This document shows positions 1-13,800 of a stretch of 64,000 nt of DNA, one piece after another. How positions within the stretch are numbered: the first letter of the stretch is position 1; each line of letters starts with the position of its first letter. The notes beneath the pieces are model-generated. The model did no database searches. It saw nothing but the letters and a program-made list of their open reading frames with translations, and was not told the DNA's origin. A program made the position numbers and the translations under genes. The DNA comes from Strongylocentrotus purpuratus (lineage: Eukaryota; Echinodermata; Echinoidea; Camarodonta; Strongylocentrotidae): assembly GCF_000002235.5 (NCBI RefSeq), contig NW_022145610.1, positions 31,490,306 through 31,554,305 on the forward strand, read 5' to 3'.

Positions 1-49
<49 letters not shown>
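1..49. repeat. Poly(T) tract at the window edge
   Basis: 49 consecutive T, possibly the poly(A) tail of a minus-strand retroposed sequence extending from here to the right, or a local assembly artefact. No gene is supported in 50–1640, which holds the CENP-E 3' flank, a GGCCC-rich block (430–510) and the MITE at 1229–1392. Confidence 0.6.
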
Positions 50-50
<1 letters not shown>

Positions 51-1228
51 GCGCTTATCAGTATATATATCTGTGAATTGAATGAGAAATATCGTCTGTT
101 AACTTTAGCATGTAGTAAATCCACTATATTAAAAGACAAATTAAGAGTAGCGAAAGATTGTTTCAGCATATGGATCGCCGTAACCAATGCGTGGATATTG
201 ACACAGAATCCAAATGGCGGAAAATCAGCTAAAGAAGACCAAGAAATGGTATCAGAAGTATAAGACCGAACACTGTATCATATATATGAAAGGAATTCAT
301 CATGCATTTTGTACAATTTGTATGTTATTTTAAAAAAAAGTGGGAATTATTGAACTAAATACACATGTAAAATGCTGCAAAATAAGGCTCAGATTGCACC
401 AGAGAGCATCTAGAACCCCAGAGCTTCCAGGGCCCTAAGGCGGGCCCTGGACCCCGGCCGCATGGGTCGGGCGCTACGCGCTCGAGATGTGCGCTACGCG
501 CACATTATTTGGTGTCCGTTACAAATCCTCCCTATTTATGTTTTCCAAAAGTTGGCATCTCTGCATACAAGGTGGTGCCGCAACAAACTGAAATTTTAAT
601 GAAGGCTAACAGTCTGATATCTATAAACACATTTGAAATATAACTTAGGTATATTCTGGATTTTTTTTGTATTTACAAACATGTATTTATTTCTTGTTAA
701 TAAACATATCTTGAACTCACTTCACAATTTTAAGTGACATAAAAAGGACATAAACAGAACATACGTACTCAAGATAATAATTGCATTTACATGTAAAATA
801 TACAATAGAGAAACACAGACCCTCAACTCCTAGCCACTTTCTTTTGCAGCTTTAAGTAGATTACTATTGATGGAGAGAGGAGAAAGACAGTGAACTACTC
901 ATTATTAGGAATAGTGTCAATTGTCCAACAAACTGGCATTTTGTAGTCCAAACGGTTCTCATGTATCAGGTTCTAGATTGTGAGACTGTTTAGAAACATT
1001 ATACTTATATTATTTATTGGCAAAAAATGTCACACTCAGAGTCGTGGACTTTTAGGTCTCATTCACTTATAACAAAGTAACATGCCTTTAAAAAAAAAAG
1101 GGAAAATCCAATGACACAATTGTGATCTGCAAGTTCATATTTCTGTACCTCAGAAGACATATATTACTAATTACTTAAAGGGATTTGTTGAATGCAGCTA
1201 TTTTTTCACCCCACTTGCCATTCATGTG

Positions 1229-1392
1229 CAGTAAAACCTGTCTAGAAGTGGTCTTGATAGGCAGGTGGTCTCATGTACAGGTTAATTTAGAACATGTTTC
1301 AATGAGAAACCATTTTCAAGGGAAACAAAAAAAGGTCTTTATAGACAGGTGATATTTCTATACAGGCGGTCACTACAGCAGGTTTGACTGTA
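1229..1392. mobile_element. MITE with ACAGTCAAACC-type ends, copy 1
   Basis: A 164-bp unit from CAGTAAAACCTGTCTAG to GGTTTGACTGTA, with inverted ends. It shares CATGTTTCAATGAGAAACCA and TTCAAGGGAAAC with 43231–43409. It lies within the 3' flank of CENP-E. Confidence 0.75.
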
Positions 1393-1640
1393 TAAGCGAA
1401 AAGGTTTGCATTGTATTGCTTAGATAGAGATGGGTTGATTGCCATGTCACATGTAGGAGGCTGTAGCATCTGTGACCCGTTTCACAAAACCTTTTTTCAA
1501 TGACAATTGACTAAAATCAGTAACAAATCTGCTGATAACCAATCAGAAGCAAGGATTTCCGTAGCTTATAACACAAAAACTGTCATTTGTCACTGATGAC
1601 AAGTTTCATGAAACACCTTCCTGGTCTTCGAATGGCTTTC

Positions 1641-1828
1641 TCACTGTGTGGTGCATTCTTTGGGGTTGTCCTCTGGCTCCTCCGCTCTGTTGGTCTTTAA
1701 CATCTCAAACATCCTCTCATTCAATGTTCCTTGGTAGGGGGGCTGGCCAGCCCTCCTCTTAACGCTTGGGGATGATGCCGCCCCCTCTAAGGCACTCCTC
1801 GCAATCCCAGGGTGCTCTGTATTGCAAT
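1641..1828 (-). CDS. CENPE: CENP-E last exon with C-terminal CaaX-like motif
   Basis: The final exon starts at 1828 or 1816: two AGs give the same frame and differ by four codons. It ends at a TGA at 1641–1643. It encodes a basic, non-coil tail ([13 protein letters not shown], then [11 protein letters not shown]) and ends [10 protein letters not shown]. The terminal CTTQ fits the Caax pattern recognised by farnesyltransferase (Gln at the last position). Vertebrate CENP-E is known to be farnesylated at its C-terminus, so the end of this gene model is supported by biology as well as by the stop codon. Confidence 0.9.
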
Positions 1829-4800
1829 CTACATCGGCAAAATACAAGAAAAAAGCAACACAGAAATTTAGACCCTCAACTACATGTAAGCTTCCATAAT
1901 TCAAATGGGCTCTTCCACAGATATTGCTATCAAAAGGTACTAAAAGACTGCAATGTGTTATCAAAATTCTGATTTCATTCAAAATTTCACCAGTCTTACT
2001 CTCTGATTTTTCTGTTGTCGTTGTTGTTGTTTGAGTTTTATTGGCGTGTATCATTCATTTATGAATATTTACGCCACTTTCTGCTTTCTTCCAGAGTAGT
2101 TTGCTATCAAGGTTGGATTTCCCTTTAATATGTAATTATCATTACTTAATAACAATTCACAAAGATTAAATACATTTTCTTTGTATAAAGGTTCTAAAGG
2201 TACTAAAAGACTGCACTGTGTCATCAAAAATCTGATTTCATTCAAACTTTCGCCAGTCTAACTCTCTGATTTTCCGATTTCCTCCAGAGTAGTTTGCTAT
2301 CAAGGTTGGATTTCCATTTAATATGTATTTATCATTACTTGATATCAATATTCACAAAGATTAAATACACTTTTTCGATATAAAGGTTCAGTTGTTTTTA
2401 ATCAAAGTTTACCTTTCAGAGGGTGGGAAGCTCGCAACTCTTTGGTTTTCTGTTCAGCAAGGCTCTTCAGTTTGTCATATTTTCCTTGCCAGTAGTAAAC
2501 TTCTTGCTTTAATTTGGAGTTCCTATCCCTGTGGAATACATAAAGAACAACAAACAAGTGTTTCTGTGAAACGGTATCTTCAAGATATGGGACATGAGAG
2601 CGTTGAATTAGAATCAAGAAGATGGCAACAAGCGTGTTAAGTCTGGGAACTAATTAAGTTCAATGTTAATTTTTGTGAACTGTATAAGTTTATCGCAAAA
2701 ATGATTGAAAAAAAATGAAAACAAGAGTAATTACTTGAAATTTTAAAACATATTGGTTAGTGTGTTCAAAGTAAAAATTTATCTTCTTTTTATTGATTTA
2801 AAAAATATGATTGATTTTTTAATCAATCTATTTTCTCATTATTATTATTAATATTTTCTTTCAAAGTGACTCAGTAACATTGCCTCAGATTCTGAAACAA
2901 AATCTGGATTTAGCTGATGCTGCAATCATAATTATAAACCTTTATATCAGTCAGGAATCCTGTGACTTTTACAAGCCGATCGCCTGTCTGATTATCAAGA
3001 TATTATGATTGGAAATTGAAATTTAATTTTTCGTTTTCCTAACGTTTTTGATAATAGTTCAGTCTATTGGGGAAAATGAGTATGGTAAACCTGTCACTCA
3101 AAGATTTTTACTTTCATGAGGCACTTCATAACCATTTTGGAGTGCATTTTTTGTTGGCTTCAATACTACACCATATCATGGACACTGATAACACATAGGG
3201 CCGTGCATCTCACATTAAACATTGTTAAACGATCCATTTAAAATAATTATTTTGCATCTTGAGAACAAAACAATACAGAATTTGGTTTGGTAAGTACTTA
3301 CACTTGCTCATCTCGCTGGGTCTTCAGGGTCTCGTACTTCTTTTGTGCCAGCTTCAGGTTCTTTCCAATCGACTCGTTTTCAGCGCGGAGAGAGAAGACG
3401 GAGACATCGTACGATGCTCCCGATCCACAAATGCCAGCTTCGGGATAATTTCCTGTGGAAAGAACTGCATATGTATCGAGAATGAATAATCAAAATTTGA
3501 AACGAGTGGTCTTTCCAGACAGATGAAAGGTGAAGCAGGTTTGAGTAGGTTAATCACTTTATACTACTGAAATATGTATGAGTCAAGGTTCAGCATTAAT
3601 AGCACAGTCAATATATACATAACAAAAAACTGACTGATGTGAAAAACATGTCAACAACAAATTATTATTTTGTTCAATTTCTTCTTTTCTGACCGGGGTA
3701 ATAGCATATTTGTAAAGCGCTTAGAGACACTTGTATTAAGCGCTATATAAAAATTAAATATTATTATTATTATTATTATATTTATAACGCCATCATCTTG
3801 CAAACAGCAAATAGCAATTACCTGAACTATCTGCTGCCCTCTGGTGTTCCCGTCTCAGCTCATTTCGGTATTCTCTGTTCTTCTCATCCAGGAATTTCTT
3901 CTCACTGTCGAGATCTCTTATTCTGAGACAAAAAGGAAAATTGAGATAAGTTTTTCTTTCGTCATACAGGAAGATATTCAAGAAAATTAGCAGTAAAATT
4001 TTAAATCATTCAGGCAAAAGATCATTACATAATTTTACAGAAGAATGCAGGATGATTTAAAGGCCATCTGTACTAGTTTGGCTAGGAGGGATTAGACCAC
4101 CGAGGGTTGTCACTGACAGGTGGCTATCTCATCAACTCAGCTCTCAATTAACATAAGAAAAAGAGGATCATGGGGGACCAATGGTCACCGATTAGGCATT
4201 GTTTGCTATATAGAGGGTGCAAGTAGCTATAAAAAAGTGCAGTGGCGCTTTAAAACAAATCATGAGAATAACTAATTTACAAGATTTGATAAAGTGAAGA
4301 AAAAATGTATACCTTTCCTCTAGCTTGAGTATTTCTCTAGTATGCTCCATCTCTAAGACTGTCATCTCCCTCTTCTTGGCAGACAGCTCCGACTCTAGGG
4401 ACCGTCGGGTGGTGGGATCGCCCCCCTTAGACTGCGTGAGTTGAGATTGCAGCTTGGCCTCCAGCTCACAGATGTGCTTGGCTTGGCATTCCTAAGGGAC
4501 AATAATATGGGGAGGTTAAAATTACAATGATATTAATTTTGATTTATGTACAGCTTATAGTTTGAAGCTCTGGATACAAGGGGTGGGTGGTGATATCGCA
4601 AAACCGCAACATTTTTTAAAAATAGTGATTTTAAGTGTACCATACTTCATATTTCTGTGTATTATAACACAGAGCTCAGTGAAAACGTGCAGGGCCTTCG
4701 TTGCGCACAGTTTCCATCTATATACACATACAAAAGTGGCTTTCTTTTGCAGCAGTTTACAAGGGGGGTGTTTCACAAAGATCCTAAGTTGAACTTAACT

Positions 4801-7800
4801 CTAAGTTGGACTTAAAAATTATGGAAAGCCATTTGTAGCCTTAAAATAAAATATATTAAAAAGCGAAAAATCAAGTATTTCAGACTTTTTATAAATTCCA
4901 CATCAAGAATATGAAATCTCCTGGATAATAGAAAATATGAATGATTTGAATCTTTATGCCTTCTAAAATAACTTTTACAAAATATTTTCATAGATGCTAA
5001 TTACAGCTTTCCATAATTGTGAAGCCCAACTTACAGATAAGTTCAAATTAGGATCTTTGTGAAACACCCCCCAGGTCATATTTGGACGAGCCTGACGGGA
5101 TTCCGATCGACCTACCACTTTCTCTTGGGCATCCTTGACCTTGGTCTTCTCTGCCTCTAGCTCTTCTTCCAGCTCTTCACAGACAGCGTTTGCTCTCGCC
5201 TCCGCCTCGCCCACATCACGGATGGAACTCTGCACAGTCTGGTTCACCTGCTTCTTCATCTTGGCGTACTGTTTCTCCAACATCTCCTGATAATCACAAA
5301 GGTTAAAGATAAAGTTGAGTTCTGGTCATGCGATTGCATTGTGAAAGAAAAGGTGTGGAATCTATCAGAAAAAGTTGATCATGTAGCATGTAAGTATTGG
5401 GGTGTTCTGCAAGGTTCTGGAGTCATCAAAATCATAATAAATTTGGCCCAGTCTAAAGTGACTGTACACAGAAAGATTGATGTACTGTATATGGGACTAC
5501 ACAAATGGTGTTGGGCCTACTTACATGTACCTTGATTTCTGTATCTTTCTATGCTCATTACTCATTTTTCCACCAAAATTGTTTGGCAAATGACATTTAT
5601 TTGTAATCTTGAACATTCAGCGAAGTTTTGTTTAATTCTGTAATAAAAATCATTTTCTTTTTTTACCAGAACTCAAGTTTATCTTTAATGAATCAAATTA
5701 TATTCACTGGTAGGAATACTTGCATCATAATTAAAGCAAAAAGCCATTCTTTGAATCTACATCTTCATCAGAATTCCAATGTACTTGTTTGCATAAAAGT
5801 TGCCATCATTTTTTTCCTTTTTAATACCAGAAATATCTTCTTAATTGAATATTAGTTGAATAAAAATCTAATTTCATTTCACAACCTTAACAAAATATAT
5901 GATAAGCCTACCCGTATCTTAGGAAGGCTTACTTACATCTAAATTTTGCATCGAAACGGAGAAGGCGGCTAAAAGATGGGGGGGGGGGGGGCATGGGGAG
6001 GGAAGAATGACCCTTTATAGAAGCTTTTGATTAGAAAAATAAAGAATATATGAGGAAAGTTGAGTTACCTTTTTGTTGAATATATCCCTCTTGTCTTCTT
6101 TCACTCTGTCAATCTCTTCATCTTTGGCTTTGAGTTCCTCCTTTAACTCCTCGCATAAAACTTCAAATTGCGACTGTTGAGGGGAAGAAAAACAGATAAA
6201 GAAAGAAAAAAAAAATATATAATATTAATTAAAATAATAAAATTCTTTCTTCAATTCAACCTGGATACTTCCATATACAGTATGTAATTAGTGAATATTT
6301 TAATGCTAACATTTATGTGAACATCAAATTGGAAAATTGGTCATTCAAACGTGATGTAATTTGGGACAATTAGGTCTCCCATTTGTTTGGCAAAAAAACA
6401 TTGAAGAATTCAAATTTCCTTCTAAACTTTACCCTCAAGGCTGTACTGAATTTAAATGGCCAACATTTTTTTTACACAGTCTCTGTCCATCAATTGGTAT
6501 CAGTGATATGTAGCAACAACAAAACATGGATGTTGCCAATTTAAAGAAGAATACCTGATTATCGTAACAAGAAAATTAATGTCTAAATATCAGGATCCCG
6601 TCTTATAAAGAATTGCCATTGGTTTCAACTTCATACCAGCTGCAAAAATGTTCTGATGAAATTGGATGTTGTAAATTTGTAATTACAGGTTTTGGAGGGC
6701 TTGCAATCAATTCAGATTAGTTGAATCTCTGTGAAAGGATAAGGCCCAGACCTACCAATTTTTCCTTGGTCTCCGACAGTTTGGCCTGTTCCTCATCAAG
6801 CTTTTCTTGTATTTCACCACAAATGGTGTTAGCTCTCTCCTCCCAGTCTTGGACATTCTTGAAGGACTCGATTCTGACTCTCTTCACCTCGTCCTTGCGC
6901 TTCTTGACCTCTTTTTCTAAAGACTCCTTTAAAGGGACAAAACCAACAGAAGAAATATGTGTAAATGTAGATAAATGGAGTCAACTGCTTCATTACTATT
7001 TCTTTAAGGGGTCAAATATAGAACAAAGGAAATGATAAAGCAACGTTTTGTAGCATCTTTGAAATCCCTGACATCTCTCATGGCTTGAATTCAAACTCTC
7101 TTCACTTCAACTGTGCACCTTTTTCTTGAAAGATTCTCAGTTCCCCCCCCCCCCCATTTCCTTCTTTGTAATGGCTATTGAAGATGTTCATCTTGTTACC
7201 TGTTTTTCTTCTGCTTTCCTGAGAGCCACCTCTAACCTTTCTTTCTCTCTTTCAGATTCCTCCATGGCTGTTCTCAACTCCTCACATACTCCCTGTAGTC
7301 TGTGTTCAGAGAATTGATGAGATTGCACCTGGGCAAAGCAAACAAATTAATGGTCAGATTTTATCATCTCTGAAGAAAGTTCCTTCCAGTAGAAGAATTA
7401 AGTGACTTGGTATTAAACATTGCCTCAGATTCTGAAACAAAATCCTGGATTTAGCTCATGCTGCAATCATAATTATGAGCCTTTAGGTCAGTCAGGAACC
7501 CCGAGACGTTTACAAGCCGATCGCCTGTCTGATTATCAAGATACATGTATTTATGATTGGAAAACAAAATTTCCGTTTTCGTTTTCCTTACGGTTTTGAT
7601 AACAATTCAGTCTATTGGGAAAAATGAGTATGGTAAAACCGGTCACTCAAAGATTTTTACTTGTTTGAGGCACTTCATAATCATTTTGAAGCACAATTTT
7701 TTAGGGCTTCAATCTACACCATATGACAGACACTGATAACACGTAGGGCCGTGCATCTCAAATTTAACATTGTTAAAGGATGCCTTTAAGACACTATTGT

Positions 7801-10800
7801 AAAAAGTAGAGCTTTTGTGAAATGAAACTTTCGCGAGTGGCATTGAATTAATCAAGTTTGAACAAATTAATTATACCTGTTTTTCTTCCGCGTTCCAGAG
7901 AGCGGCTTCTAACCTCTGTTTCTCTCTCTCTGATTCCTGCATGGCTGTTCTCAACTCCTCACACACTACCTGCCAACTGGTTTCACATTCCTGTCTTATC
8001 TGCTCCTGTATAAACATAAATATAAAGACGTCAACTTCATATCGTAATCAAATATGCCATAATGTTCTTGTTCTTTTTGTTTCAGCTATCTCAAGGATTT
8101 TGTGCGCTCCCTATTTCGTGCTTGATCTCTACAATTTTCCTTTTTTCTCCTCTCCTTTCCTCCAAACGCAGCCTACATTTTCTTTTTTCTTTTTTTTTCT
8201 GTTCCTTCTTCGTCATACAATTTTTTAGGTCTTCTTGTTTTCAGTCATTACGTGTTTTAATAAATGTTGTCTCTGTTGGCCGCTATTCTCCTTGTATCGT
8301 TTATGTATTCTATACTCTTTTTACACTCATTATTATCTGAGGGGTCTACAATTTACAAGCTCTGCTTTTTAGTGGACCTCTCCATTTCCTTAAAATATAA
8401 ATGGAGTTAAATTTATAATTCGTTTTTTGTCTTCATCAAAATGTATAAATTATTGTTAAGATTTGTTTATTTCAAATGTAATTATGTTTTGTAAACATTT
8501 TACATTGTATTTGTTATTATGTATTGTATTTTGTTGGAAATGAAAAATAAAAATGAAATAAAATATCAATTCTACACAATTACCTGATGTATTAAATGAA
8601 AAATACAAGAGAATGTTTTGTTATTTTCTTTAATATCTGCAAGTTTTTCTTTATGAATACTTTATTGCCACAATAGTTCCCATCTCTTAGGCTGTAAATA
8701 TTTAAAACTTCATAATATACACATGAATTCCATGCAGTGCCCATCAAATAACATTTGAAAAGGGCCATCATTCTGTCTTTGCAAGTTGTTTCTACACGGC
8801 CCAAACATGCATCTCCCTTTTTGTTCACCTTTAAAAGACAAGCAAATAGTTCAAATCAGAAAGAGGAAAGTACGAACCTTTACCAGCTTGCTCTCACCCT
8901 CTAGCTGCTGAAGAAGATTATGTAACCGTTTGGTTTCATGGCGTGATTGGGCCTAAAAACATTAACAAAAGAAAGCGGAATGATCAAACATGTCTGTTAT
9001 TGTAAAATGTTAAAGGTGAAGTCCATTCAGACATCACACAGGTTTGATAAAGGAAGAAAAATAGGAGAAATAGATCTGTGAAAGTTTATGGAAAATAAGA
9101 TAAAAGATAGGAAAATTCAAAACATTGCAAATGTGATTGATAAAACATTAATTGGCAACGCTGTGAATACCCGCTACAAATATTCCCAGCAGCCCAGCAA
9201 CTCTCTATTTGTTTTGTCCTAGGAATTTCTCACAAAGAACATATTATCTCATTCCTGTGCCCAAGATCTATCAATGAAACCATGTTTTCACTCACCCCCC
9301 TCCCCTCTGTGAAATGAAAACATATCCCTTCACCCAGGGCTTGCACCGAAGACCTTCATATCCTTAGTCCTGCTTTTAAACCACTTGACAAAGTCAAATC
9401 CTACACGTACATGTAATAATAATAATAATAAAACTATATTACCTCCTGCTTAATTGCTTCTTCGTTCTCCAGTTTCATGAACTCTTGAAGTTTCTCGATC
9501 TCGTCTTCTTTCTGAGAGAGCAGGTTCTTTGCTGAATCAAGTTCCACCATCCTAGTGCAAGAAATAGATAAAGATTACATCAGGATTCCGAGAAAGTCAT
9601 GATAACAAAATCCCATGATTCTTCCCTGAAGAAGATTCAAAATGCTAGGATTCCAAAAGGAGGCATCTAAAAAGCCATCAGAGCCAACCATCATGTGGAT
9701 ATGCTGTTTAAACTCTAAACAAAATAATATCAACAATTTCTTTCTAATTGGCCAATGAAATTTCCTGAATTCTCCCTTAATTGACTGATCCATCTAAAAT
9801 TCCATGATTTTTCCTCGTCTAAAAAAGGGGGAACTTATTGTACAGGTTTCCAATGGCTTTCAGGATAGCTGTCAATTCTGACACAGTGTACCTCAGTGAA
9901 AAGAGAAATGGAATTAGAATAGCCTGGCACTTAAGGACCAACTCAGTGTATCTTTATCAGTCAAATATTATCACAAAATGAGGATTTGTGCAAAGAAATA
10001 AACCACTTTTATCATATCGAGGGTTCAGTGACACAAAGACGTAACTCCATATTTTGCCAAAATGAGTATTTGAACATCAAAATGTTCAGAAAAATTAGGG
10101 CTTTCCAGGAAACACAAAGACTTAACTCCACCAAACACCCAATTGAAGTCAATGGCTAGTGAAACATAGACTTAACTCCTTAAAACCCAAATGCTCAGTG
10201 ACACATTAACTACTTTTTCTCAAAATGGAGTTACGTCTTTGTGTCACTGACCCCTCGATATGTACCAATGTTAATTGTTTTGGTGACAGCAGGTTAAGTT
10301 GGAATGGTATATAATGACAAACATATAACTCACAGTTCCTCCATTTCTTGTCGTTGATGGCCTAAGGCTGATTCTCGTCCTTCCGCCAATCTAGATTCCA
10401 TCATCTCCATCTCTTCCTTCAGAAGACGGGTTTCTGAGATGGAATCACAGAGCTCCAGCTCTGCCTTCACCAAGGCTGCCTCAACTCTCGTCTTCTCCGC
10501 CTCAAGACTTCTCAGCTCGGCGGTGATTCTCTCCTTTTAAAGATCATGAAAATACTAGTTTGTTAAAGGAGCAGTAGTATTCAAGTTTTAAGTTTATTTA
10601 TTTCACTTTATCAAAGATAACATAATTGAACATAATGAACAATGGTAATTATCATAACTAAACATACATTATAGAAAACATAATGTACATGATAATAGTT
10701 ATAACAGAGAATACAATCATATAAATCAATCAATAAGGTCTTCTTTTCTCCAGATTTCATAGCTTAGCTGAAACTTTCTCCTTGCAAAAATTATCACCCC

Positions 10801-13800
10801 AATTCGTTTTCATACCATTTACTTTGAACAGCTGCTCTACAAGGCCTTTAAACTTATCCAATGATACGTATATAGCACCATTCCTTTTACAATATATCAA
10901 AACATTTTTTTATAGACATTGTTTCACAGGCTACTTGATTTAATTATAATTCTGCACTTCCAGAGCATACCTTTCACTCCTCTGTGAAGTATTCCAGGCA
11001 ATTGCTGGTGAGCCAATGCTAATTAAAACCAAAGTGACATTTGCATCCTGGCTAAACCGGTTCCCATTTAAAGACCTGCGTAGAGAGAGTCAAGTTACTT
11101 ACAATGCCTTGCTCATTTTCATCAAGATAGAAATGAAAGAATATGGCTCTCACCTCACGCTCTCTACTCTCCTCTTCAAGGCATTGCTGAAGTTCTTCCA
11201 GTCTTCCCATTTCATGGCTAGACTGGGCCTGGATTGGAGGGAAAATAGTTATTCATTTTTATGAAGGATTGAACGACAAATGCAGTTAACCCATTGTCTA
11301 ATGAATTCTGTAATTCCCATTGACTAAACATGGGGACCACTCTGTTTCAAGCTTAGTTCGATGGCATTTAATGTCAGACGACAAAGGATAGTACAGTCAG
11401 ATTGGTATAGTAACGAGAGAGTGGCTTTTAATACTGATGGAGCCATCTGGCGCCCTCTTTTGATTGAAGCTTTACATGTGTTCTTCTAAAATCTCAGAAA
11501 CAATATTGACACATCCTCCCCTCTTTGAGCTTTGTGCCGGAGAATGTCTCAATTTTGGAGGTCAATATCAACCTGGTACCAAAACAGATAAAGATTGGTT
11601 TATGAGATCTTTTACAATCATATAACTGCACAAAATAATATTTCAAAGCAAAAAATATCAGAGTCCTTTTGAGTTCTTGTGAGTCTTCATAGTGTCAGAA
11701 GATTTGGGATTGTGTTTAGAGTCCAGTTTCTTCAAATTTTAAAAACAAGTTCAAATGTCCAAACAGAGTTAGATGAAGTGATGTCATTCACGTATCTCGC
11801 GAATGTTCTCTTTTTAAGTGTTCAAAATGTTACGAAATCTTTCATCTTATGCGGTTCTCGACGTTGTCTGTTTGAACGTCTCAGCGAGCTTGTGTTGTTC
11901 TCGTCAAACGTCTCAGATGTACCATCACCGCGAAACTTCACAGGACTTGTAGTGGTAGATTGACGCTGCTCTGTAGTCCTCACCTTGGGTTGGTTATTGT
12001 CCTGGCATTCCCAGTTAAACATGTTGGGAATAGGATCAAGTGTATCTGACGTGGATGAGGTCGCTCTGAGATGTTCTCTGTTTCTACGAAGTGTTTGACC
12101 ATCACAGCGAACTTCATATGATCGATCGTCTATTTTCTTCAGGATCACCGCTTTCTTCCATTTCTTTCTATGGTTGAATGGTTTCACACGTACAGTTGCT
12201 CCAAGTGGAAGATCCTTGAGCTTCCTTGTATTTCTGTTGAAATACTTCTCCTGTCGTCTCTGGTTTGAATTGAGTTTCTCGACATCAGGTCCTGAGTCAC
12301 GATCAGGCATCAACAGCTGAGTTGTGGTGGGTAGGAGTGTACGTGTTCGTCTACCCATGAACCTTTGCGCAGGACTGGTCTGGGTACCTTGAGTTGGTGT
12401 ATTACGAACGTTGAGTAAGGCTAGATCAACGTTATCTCCAGTGTCCTTGCATTTGGTAAGCAGTCTTTTGGCAGTCTTAACAGCAGACTCTGCCTTGCCA
12501 TTTGCCTTGCTGTTGTGAGGTGAGATGGTGTTATGCTTGATTCCCATCTCTTTGGCAAACTCAGCAAAGTCCCTTGAAGAGAAAGGAGGTCCATTGTCTG
12601 AGACAATGATCTCTGGCACTCCATAGCGTCCGATGTGACGTTTCAGTCGCTTGATAACTGCGGGGGCAGTCGTCCTCTGTAGCTTTTCTATCTCAAAGAA
12701 CTTGGAGTAGTAACAGACCATAATGAGATAGTTCTCGTTATCATGATGGAAGAGATCGATTCCAATTCTTGACCATGGCCTGTCAGAGATAGGATGAGAC
12801 ATCAAAGGTTGGGCAGGTTGAGAGACTGAGTTTTCTTGACAGGTCCCGCATGTCTGGATCCACTCCTTTATCTCCTTGTTCATACCTGGCCAATAGACAT
12901 ATTCACGGGCTCTTCTCAAAGTTCCTTCGACTCCATTGTGGCCAATGTGTAACTCCTCCTTGATCTGTCGCCTCATCTGCTTAGGGATTACCAGCCGTTC
13001 TCCCTTGAAAATCAGATCATCAGTCACCGAAAGTTCATCTCTGAAACTGAAGTATGGAGTCAGTGACAAAGGAAGCTTTGTCTTGTTGTCTGGCCACCCA
13101 TCAAGTATGGTGTCTTTGAGCTGGGAGAGAGTTGGATCTTGGGTAGTCTGTCTCTTTATCTCAGCTATCTTGTCATCAGGGAGAGACAAGAGTTTGACAG
13201 CATTCACCACCTCTAGATCATGCTGTCCGCTCTCATACGGAAGAGAAGCACGGCTTAGTGCATCAGCCAAGATGTTGTCCTTCCCTTTAAGGTATTTCAC
13301 TTCAACATCATACGCCATGGCGCGTAGTAACATTCCTTGTAGGCGTTTGGGAGCTTTGTCCAGGGCCTTCTTCACAATGCACTCCAGTGGTTTGTGGTCA
13401 CTATATACTGTTGTATTACGACCAAAAGTGAACTGATTCCACTTTTCCAGTGCAAAAACTATTGCTAGCATCTCCTTCTCAATGACAGAGTATCTGGTCT
13501 CAGGATCACTCAGCATCCTACTGGCATATGCTATTGGTTGACCATCCTGTAGCATCACAGCACCTAACCCTGTAGCACTGGCATCAGTTTGGATTTGAAG
13601 TGGCTTGCTTTGGTTGTAGAACGCCAACACAGGAGCTTGTATCAGCATCTCTTTCAGCAACCTAAAGGCTTTGTCATGGTTGGAGTCCCAAGTCCACGCA
13701 GAGTTGTTGTGGGTTAAGTCATTGAGAGGCTTCATGACATCAGATAGTTTGGGCAGATACCTGGCCAAATAATTGACCATGCCACGTAAGCGATGGATGT

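Noticed and set aside
12936..13436. Plus-strand open frame within the LTR element
   Set aside because: Antisense to the intact gag-pol. No recognisable protein.
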